From: Hyphomicrobiales bacterium | GTDB taxonomy: Bacteria; Pseudomonadota; Alphaproteobacteria; Rhizobiales; Beijerinckiaceae | Assembly (NCBI GenBank): GCA_027488155.1 | Contig: JAIYCE010000077.1 | Span: 1-38,796 of the forward strand | DNA: 38,796 nucleotides | Direction: 5' to 3' | Shown: positions 33,466 through 38,796 of the stretch, piece after piece | Position numbering within the stretch: position 1 is the first letter of the stretch | Layout of the letters: each line of letters opens with the position of its first letter | The notes under the pieces: generated by a model | Told to the model about the DNA's origin: nothing | Database searches by the model: none | Seen by the model: only the letters and a program-made list of their open reading frames with translations | Translations under genes and position numbers: made by a program

Positions 33466-34707
33466 AAGAGCGGCATAAGATAGAAAACCGACAGTCTCGC
33501 CCGGAGCTAGGCTTTCGGCCTCTTCGGGAAGAACGATAAGGCCATCGGTCTCAGTCAATGACGACAGAACCCCCGCACCATCGCGGGGGTGTTTTTTTGC
33601 GTGAACCTGACCGGCCTCATCGCGCGCTAGCGAAACGCGGACAAACTCCCGCCGACCCGGTTTCTTGCGATAGGAAAAATCTGCGATTACAGGCAAGGGC
33701 AGCGGCGGCTCGTAAAGCGCGCCAGACAGCGCGGCCACAAGCGGGCGAACGATCGCTGAGAAGGTTACGAACACGGCCACGGGATTGCCCGGAAGGCCAA
33801 CAAAGGCAGCATGATCGACGACGCCCATGGCTACAGGACGCCCGGGCTTGATCCCAATCCGCCAGAAGGTCAGCGCGCCCGCATCTTCAACCGCGCCTTT
33901 GACATGATCTTCCTCACCCATCGAGACGCCGCCCGACGTGAGAATGAGATCATGATCGCCTGCACGCCCCAAAGCCGCAGCGATCATGGCACGATTGTCC
34001 GGCAGAATGCCGAGATCTGTGACGTTTGCGCCAAGCTTTTGACAGAGAACGCGCAGGAGTGCGCGGTTGGAATCATAAATCCCGGCCGGTCCAAGAGGCT
34101 GACCCGGTTCAGTCAATTCATTGCCGGTCGAAAAAACGGCGATGCGGAGACGGCGATGCACTACCAATGTGGTGATGCCGAGCGCCGCTGCCAGCGCAAG
34201 ATCCTGCGCACGAAGAACGCGCCCCTTCAAAATGGCCGCCGAACCCGCCGCGACAGCCTCACCCGCAGGCCGGGCATTGGCACCTTTCTTTAACCCCGCA
34301 GGCAGGATCGCAAAATCGCCATCGCGCGTCACATCTTCCTGCATGTAGACCGTATCGAAACCGTCGGGCATCGGCGCGCCGGTGAATATGCGGATGGCGC
34401 AGGGGCTGCCATCGCCCTTGCCAATCGCTCCGGCGATAACACGGCCCTTCACGGGAAGACGTGTTTCGCCAGCGTTTGCGAGATCCTCAAAACGCACGGC
34501 GTAACCGTCAACCGCGCTGTTGGCGAAAGGTGGTAGCGGAATGGGCGCGATAAGATCGCCCGCCAAAACTCGCCCTTCGGCATTGCACAGCGCGACGGAT
34601 TCGCTCTGTTCGATGGGCGTAACCCGTTTGCGAATAGCGTCGAGAGCCTGTTCGACACTCAAAATATCGTGGCCGAAAACGAAAGCATCCTTGGAGAGTT
34701 GCGCCAT
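33460..34707 (-). CDS. moeA: Molybdopterin molybdenumtransferase MoeA
   Basis: MoeA inserts molybdenum into adenylated molybdopterin. The 415-residue protein has the family N-terminal IPLPPFANSAVDGYAVRF (about 56-73), RIFTGAPMPDGFDTVYMQEDV (about 107-127), the STGNEL segment, and the C-terminal SGGVSMGEEDHVKG with GLPGNPVAVFVTF. These are all conserved MoeA/gephyrin blocks. The gene lies two bases after the mobB stop and is probably co-transcribed with it, apart from the fdhABC transcript, which ends at the terminator upstream of mobB. Confidence 0.95.
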   Translation of the reverse strand: MAQLSKDAFVFGHDILSVEQALDAIRKRVTPIEQSESVALCNAEGRVLAGDLIAPIPLPPFANSAVDGYAVRFEDLANAGETRLPVKGRVIAGAIGKGDGSPCAIRIFTGAPMPDGFDTVYMQEDVTRDGDFAILPAGLKKGANARPAGEAVAAGSAAILKGRVLRAQDLALAAALGITTLVVHRRLRIAVFSTGNELTEPGQPLGPAGIYDSNRALLRVLCQKLGANVTDLGILPDNRAMIAAALGRAGDHDLILTSGGVSMGEEDHVKGAVEDAGALTFWRIGIKPGRPVAMGVVDHAAFVGLPGNPVAVFVTFSAIVRPLVAALSGALYEPPLPLPVIADFSYRKKPGRREFVRVSLARDEAGQVHAKKHPRDGAGVLSSLTETDGLIVLPEEAESLAPGETVGFLSYAALL

Positions 34708-34709
34708 GG

Positions 34710-35234
34710 TCAGCCCCGCAAACGTTGGAGCGTTAACTCAACCGATTCAGCATTTGAGAACACAGCATCTGCAATCGCGCTCACATCGTTGAGATCAAGG
34801 CGCGGCGGCGCACCCGCGGGCAACACAACATCGCAGGCAACAGCCCTGATGTTTTCATCGTGCGGGAACAGAAATTCTTTCCCATTTTCAGCACGATGCA
34901 CCTCAATCTTGAGATGCTTGTCGTGCTTGAAACCCTCAATAAGCACAAGGTCGACGGGTGAAAGATGATGCAACAATTCCCCGAGCGTCGGTTCCTTCTC
35001 TTCGTGCAATTCATGCATCAAGGCCCAGCGCTTGCGCGAAGCAATGAGCACTTCGCGCGCACCAGCCTGACGATGCTCATAACTGTCCTTGCCGGGTCGG
35101 TCCACATCGAAGGCGTGATGGGCATGTTTCAATGTCGAAACACTGAGACCGCGCGCAATCAGCGCCGGGATGAGTTTAACAAGCAAGGTCGTTTTGCCTG
35201 CACCGCTCCAACCCGCAATCCCGATCACACGCAT
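34710..35234 (-). CDS. mobB: Molybdopterin-guanine dinucleotide adapter protein MobB
   Basis: MobB is a GTP-binding protein that assists MobA in cofactor maturation. The 174-residue protein has the P-loop GWSGAGKTTL at 8-17, the STLKHAHHAFDVDRPGKDSYEHRQAGA segment around 33-59, and the LVLIEGFKHDKHLKIEVHR block, which are family hallmarks. It is followed by moeA after two bases. It is the only Moco nucleotide gene on the minus strand. Confidence 0.93.
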   Translation of the reverse strand: MRVIGIAGWSGAGKTTLLVKLIPALIARGLSVSTLKHAHHAFDVDRPGKDSYEHRQAGAREVLIASRKRWALMHELHEEKEPTLGELLHHLSPVDLVLIEGFKHDKHLKIEVHRAENGKEFLFPHDENIRAVACDVVLPAGAPPRLDLNDVSAIADAVFSNAESVELTLQRLRG

Positions 35235-35260
35235 GATGTGTCCCTGACCCTAGCACAAGA

Positions 35261-35289
35261 AAATGGCCCGGCGCGCGCGGCACCGGGCC
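35261..35289 (-). terminator. Terminator of the fdhABC operon
   Basis: GGCCCGG (35265-35271) pairs with CCGGGCC (35283-35289) across a GC-rich 11-base loop, followed on the minus strand by ATTTTCTTG. It lies 34 bases past the fdhC stop and before mobB. Confidence 0.75.
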
Positions 35290-35322
35290 TTATTGTTTAG
35301 ATGGAATCGTGCGCGAAGAAAA

Positions 35323-36324
35323 TTACTCCGCAGCCACCATGCCCTTCGGCATCGCCGCCTTCTTGGATTCCTCTTCCTTGACCCAGAGCGAATGATGCTC
35401 CTTGGCCCAGTTGAGATCCACCTCGCCCGAGCCCATCGCGTCAAACGCACCTTCCATACCGACCGAGCCGATATAGGCATGGGCGAGCATGATAGCGATG
35501 AGAACAACGCCAACGAGGCCGTGGACGATCTGCGCGATCTGCATATCCCAGATCGTTGTGGCGAAGAACGGAAACAGCAACAGCACGCCCGAAATCGAGA
35601 GCGCGATACCGCCGAGAACAACCGACCAGAAAATCAACTTCTGACCGCCATTGAACTTCTTTGCTGGGGGATGATCGTGACCAACCAGACCGCCGCCTGC
35701 CTTGAACCACGCCACATCCACGCTGTCGGGGATATTGTCCTTCACCCAGACAGCCAGCATGAACAAAATGCCAGCCATGAACGGAAATGCGAGGAAGTTG
35801 TGCGCATATTTGGCAATGACCGACACGTTCGTGAAGGCTTCATGCCCGATCAGCGGCAACAGCAACGACTTGCCGAACGTGACGTTCAAGCCCGACAAAG
35901 CGAGGATGATAAAGCACCCCGCCGTCAGCCAATGCACGAACCGTTCGAAAACATTGAAGCGCAGAATGGTCCGGCCCGAAAAGCCACCATCAATCATAAT
36001 CTTACCGCGGACCATATAGAAGGCGATAAGAGCCGCCACCATGCCGAGCACGGACACCACGCCAACCCAGAACATCGTCGTGTTGTGGAACTGCCGCCAT
36101 TCACGACCCTGCGGTTGGATCAGCAAACCAGACTTTTGATCCGGAATAGAAACCCGCCCCGAGACAGCATCAAGCTGACGCAGAAGGTCCTGCTCCTTCA
36201 CCGCCTGCGCGGTGGGGTTGACGCCCTGAATGGATTGCTGCGCCGAAACCGGCGACACCATTGCGAGGGTTACAACCAGCGCGAAAGCGGCCAGTGCGGT
36301 TTTAAGCGATGCGATGATACGCAT
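35323..36324 (-). CDS. fdhC: Formate dehydrogenase gamma subunit (cytochrome b556)
   Basis: This 333-residue membrane subunit accepts electrons from the beta subunit and passes them to quinone through two b hemes. An N-terminal signal peptide (1-28, ending SPVSAQ) is followed by a periplasmic segment and about five hydrophobic helices. Candidate heme-ligand His residues are 131 (ERFVHWL), 175 (KYAHNF), 268 (IVHGL) and 282 (LAHAY), matching the FdhC/Cyt-b561 pattern. The ATG at 36324 is preferred because a strong AAGGAG lies seven bases before it; another ATG at 36348 overlaps the fdhB stop. It completes a periplasm-facing, quinone-linked formate dehydrogenase. Confidence 0.93.
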   Translation of the reverse strand: MRIIASLKTALAAFALVVTLAMVSPVSAQQSIQGVNPTAQAVKEQDLLRQLDAVSGRVSIPDQKSGLLIQPQGREWRQFHNTTMFWVGVVSVLGMVAALIAFYMVRGKIMIDGGFSGRTILRFNVFERFVHWLTAGCFIILALSGLNVTFGKSLLLPLIGHEAFTNVSVIAKYAHNFLAFPFMAGILFMLAVWVKDNIPDSVDVAWFKAGGGLVGHDHPPAKKFNGGQKLIFWSVVLGGIALSISGVLLLFPFFATTIWDMQIAQIVHGLVGVVLIAIMLAHAYIGSVGMEGAFDAMGSGEVDLNWAKEHHSLWVKEEESKKAAMPKGMVAAE

Positions 36325-36347
36325 GTTGAATACTCCTTGCGTTCGCA

Positions 36348-36944
36348 TCAGATCGCGACGGTTTCGCGATAGGCTGTCTGCCAGCCCCACGCACCCGAAC
36401 CATAACCACGCTTGAGGACGCGCTCCTTATAGATCTGCGCGATGATTGCACCATCGCCCGCGAGGAGCGATTTGGTGGAGCACATTTCGGCGCAGATCGG
36501 CAGCTTACCTTCGGCGAGTCGGTTGGCACCGTACTTCGCATATTCGGCCGGAGTCAGATCGGCTTCAGGACCGCCAGCGCAATAAGTGCACTTGTCCATC
36601 TTACCGCGCGAGCCAAAATTGCCGACCTTGGGATATTGCGGCGCACCGAACGGGCACGCGTAGAAGCAATAGCCGCAGCCGATGCAAAGATCCTTGTTGT
36701 GAAGGACCACGCCATCGGCCGTCGTCAAGAAGCAATCGACCGGACAAACCGCGGCGCAAGGCGCGTCGGTGCAGTGCATGCACGCCATCGACACGGAGCG
36801 TTCGCCGGGCTTGCCGTCATTGATCGTGACGACGCGACGGCGGTTGATGCCCCACGGCACATCATTTTCGTTTTTGCAAGCAGTCACGCAAGCGTTGCAC
36901 TCGATGCAACGATCGGCGTCACAGAGAAATTTCACGCGAGCCAT
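36348..36944 (-). CDS. fdhB: Formate dehydrogenase beta (iron-sulfur) subunit
   Basis: This 198-residue ferredoxin-like subunit wires electrons from the alpha subunit to the gamma subunit. Four cysteine clusters are visible: CIECNACVTAC at 13-23, CMHCTDAPCAAVC, CIGCGYCFYAC, and CTYC with CAEMC, consistent with four [4Fe-4S] centres. Unlike E. coli FdnH/FdoH (about 290-300 residues), it has no C-terminal membrane helix. It resembles the short FdhB of Wolinella-type enzymes. It lies 14 bases after fdhA. Confidence 0.95.
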   Translation of the reverse strand: MARVKFLCDADRCIECNACVTACKNENDVPWGINRRRVVTINDGKPGERSVSMACMHCTDAPCAAVCPVDCFLTTADGVVLHNKDLCIGCGYCFYACPFGAPQYPKVGNFGSRGKMDKCTYCAGGPEADLTPAEYAKYGANRLAEGKLPICAEMCSTKSLLAGDGAIIAQIYKERVLKRGYGSGAWGWQTAYRETVAI

Positions 36945-36958
36945 TGTTGCCTCCCCCC

Positions 36959-38796
36959 TTACGCTGCTTTGATCTGGCAGAGCGTGACCTTGGTTTCCTG
37001 CATGCCCGTCACCGGGTCATAACCATAGGTCGTGACAGTATTGACGCTTTCGCCGAGCACAATCGGATCTGTGCCCTTCGGATAGTTCCCACGCTGATCG
37101 ACGCCCTGGAACCAACCGGCAAAGTGGAACGGCATGAAAGCCACGCCGCGTCCGACACGCTCGGTGACGAGCGCCTTGACGCGCGCCTTCGAGCCATATT
37201 CGGGACCGGTGACCCACACCCATCCACCTTCCTTGATGCCACGTTCAGCCGCATCATTCGGGTTGATTTCGACGAACATGTCCTGCTGCAATTCAGCAAG
37301 CCAACGGTTCGAACGGGTTTCTTCACCGCCGCCTTCATATTCCACGAGACGACCGGAGGTGAGGATGATCGGGAACTCCTTCGCGAAGCCCTTCTCAACC
37401 GCAGTCTTCTGGATCGTCGCGCCGATATTCGGCATGCGTAGCTGACGTCCATCCGGCAGAGCCGGATACTTCGCAATCAGATCCGTGCGCGGCGAATAAA
37501 TCGGCTCGCGATGGATCGGAACCGGATCAGGCAGGTTCCACGCAATCGCGCGAGCCTTGCCGTTGCCGAATGGCGAAACGCCATGCATCAAGCAGACGCG
37601 CTGAATGCCGCCCGACAGATCGATGGCCCAGCTGACATTGTCCGGATTGGCGCCGCCGATCCGCGTGATCGTTGCCAGTTCCTCAGCCGTGAGGTCGTTG
37701 TCCCAACCGAGTTTCTTGAAAATCCCGAAGGTGAATTCGGGATATCCATCGGTAAGATCAGACCCAACCGAATATGAACCTTCGGCAAGCAATGTCTTGC
37801 CTTGATATTCAACACCGAAGCGCGGACGGAAAGCGCCGCCACCGTCACGAACGTTGAGGTTGGTGTTGTAGAGGATGTGGGTTCCCGGATGCTTGATTTC
37901 GGGCTTGCCCCAGCACGGCCAAGGCAGACCGTAATAATCGCCCGCATTCGGACCCTTTGCGGCCCGCAGCGTGACGAGATCGAAATCGCCCTGATTGGCC
38001 ATATGTGCCTTCAGGCGCTCCGGCGACTGGCCCGTATAGCCCGTCGACCAACCGCCACGGTTGATTTCACGGAGAATATCTTCCGGTACCGGACGGTTCT
38101 TCTCGACCTTGATGTTCTTGAACATGCGGTCGGCGAAACCGAGCTTCGTCGCGAGCATGTAGATCGCTTCGTAGTCGTCCTTCGACTCGAAGATCGGCTC
38201 GACGAATTTCTCGCCCCACTGAATCGAACGGTTCGACGCGGTGCGCGAACCATCCGTTTCGAACTGCGTGCAGATCGGCAGCAGGTAAGTGCCTTCCTTG
38301 CGCTTGGCGAGTGCCGCAAACGTTGTCGGATGCGGGTCGGCGACCACGAGCAATTCAAGACGCTCGAGCCCCTTCTGCACTTCCGGCATACGGGTGACGG
38401 TGTTGCCACCATGCCCGAACACGACCATGCCCTTAATGTTATCGCGCTGATCGACCTGATCGGCCGGCATCAACACGGCATCGAACCAACGTGTGGTGGT
38501 GATCCCGGGCAACTCCATGTTCTGCTTGCGGGTGCGCGCCGCACGCCCGGCCTTCGCAGGAACTTCATCGAAGCGAGATTGCAGCCAATCGTACTCGACT
38601 TCCCAGACCCGCGACCAATGACGCCATGCGCCTTCCACGAGGCCGTAGTAAAGCGGCAGGTTTGCAACATCGAGGCCCATATCGGTCGCGCCCTGCACGT
38701 TGCAGTGGCCGCGGAAGATGTTGGCACCGGTGCCCTGCGAGCCGACATTGCCCGTGGCGAGGAGAAGCGTGCAGTAAGCGCGCACGTTCGCTGTGC
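36959..38796 (-). CDS. fdhA: Formate dehydrogenase alpha (molybdopterin) subunit, 5'-truncated by window edge
   Basis: This is the catalytic subunit of a formate dehydrogenase of the DMSO-reductase family, which binds bis-MGD and a [4Fe-4S] cluster and oxidises formate to CO2. About 612 residues of the C-terminal part are present; the frame continues past base 38796, so start, Tat signal, Fe-S ligands and the active-site Cys or Sec are outside the window. ATGNVGSQGTGANIFRGHCNVQGATDMG near the visible N-terminus and VFGHGGNTVTRMPE are typical. The C-terminal molybdopterin-dinucleotide domain contains TSGRLVEYEGGGEETRSN and MFVEINPNDAAERGIKEGGWV. It heads the fdhABC operon; cofactor genes lie just downstream. 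Confidence 0.95.
   Translation of the reverse strand, partial: TANVRAYCTLLLATGNVGSQGTGANIFRGHCNVQGATDMGLDVANLPLYYGLVEGAWRHWSRVWEVEYDWLQSRFDEVPAKAGRAARTRKQNMELPGITTTRWFDAVLMPADQVDQRDNIKGMVVFGHGGNTVTRMPEVQKGLERLELLVVADPHPTTFAALAKRKEGTYLLPICTQFETDGSRTASNRSIQWGEKFVEPIFESKDDYEAIYMLATKLGFADRMFKNIKVEKNRPVPEDILREINRGGWSTGYTGQSPERLKAHMANQGDFDLVTLRAAKGPNAGDYYGLPWPCWGKPEIKHPGTHILYNTNLNVRDGGGAFRPRFGVEYQGKTLLAEGSYSVGSDLTDGYPEFTFGIFKKLGWDNDLTAEELATITRIGGANPDNVSWAIDLSGGIQRVCLMHGVSPFGNGKARAIAWNLPDPVPIHREPIYSPRTDLIAKYPALPDGRQLRMPNIGATIQKTAVEKGFAKEFPIILTSGRLVEYEGGGEETRSNRWLAELQQDMFVEINPNDAAERGIKEGGWVWVTGPEYGSKARVKALVTERVGRGVAFMPFHFAGWFQGVDQRGNYPKGTDPIVLGESVNTVTTYGYDPVTGMQETKVTLCQIKAA

Noticed and set aside
35263-36372. 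369-residue plus-strand open frame opposite fdhC
   Set aside because: Antisense to a cytochrome b subunit with conserved His ligands; its own product is His/Arg-rich without any domain.

Overview
The window looks like chromosome of an alphaproteobacterium, most likely Hyphomicrobiales (Rhizobiales). The pointers are an ATP12-type F1-ATPase assembly chaperone, a type-2 (short) ArgC, the rplM-rpsI pair, a Tim44-like membrane protein, a short PhnA and a three-subunit formate dehydrogenase. Genes are mostly GC-rich, tightly packed and often joined by ATGA, GTGA or TAATG overlaps. I cannot name a genus. No rRNA, tRNA, CRISPR array, IS element or prophage was seen, and no gap between genes exceeds about 250 bases.

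Layout. 1-3.8 kb: end of a TRAP large permease (+), an AT-richer RTX calcium-binding repeat gene (+), and a TRAP substrate-binding protein (-), with terminators between them. 4.0-9.0 kb (-): argC, crcB/fluC, an RluC-type pseudouridine synthase, a HAD phosphatase, an ATP12 chaperone, then an Mrp/ApbC Fe-S carrier. 9.1-16.7 kb: an M20 amidohydrolase coupled to a LysE exporter (-), divergent from a complete five-gene peptide ABC importer (+). 16.8-20.7 kb (+): Tim44-like protein, a secreted protein of unknown function, and an orphan CoxL-like molybdenum hydroxylase large subunit. 20.7-26.2 kb (-): rplM, rpsI, terminator, short phnA, ABC-F ATPase, cystathionine beta-synthase and cystathionine gamma-lyase/synthase. 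26.5-31.5 kb: cysK, a PaaI thioesterase, an ECHDC3-like crotonase, a CoA-binding protein, a Phd/PIN toxin-antitoxin pair and metY. 31.7-38.8 kb: a formate dehydrogenase district with fdhD-mobA-small membrane protein (+) facing fdhA(partial)-fdhB-fdhC and mobB-moeA (-).

How the genes work together. Sulfur amino-acid metabolism is concentrated here: CysK and MetY assimilate sulfide into cysteine and homocysteine, and the CBS and CGL homologues can interconvert homocysteine and cysteine. The formate dehydrogenase genes sit beside the sulfurtransferase and molybdenum-cofactor genes (FdhD, MobA, MobB, MoeA) needed to build a bis-MGD enzyme. The peptide importer, M20 hydrolase and LysE exporter form a plausible import-hydrolysis-export module.

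Most content is ordinary core metabolism. The points most worth a second look are the 65-residue membrane protein in the formate dehydrogenase cluster, the orphan CoxL-like protein with Gln at the usual catalytic Glu position, the crotonase lacking both usual catalytic Glu, the atypical FdhD Cys motif, the RTX gene lying between two convergent TRAP components, an 8+8 bp inverted repeat upstream of the TRAP binding protein, and paired inverted repeats in the vapB-metY divergent region.
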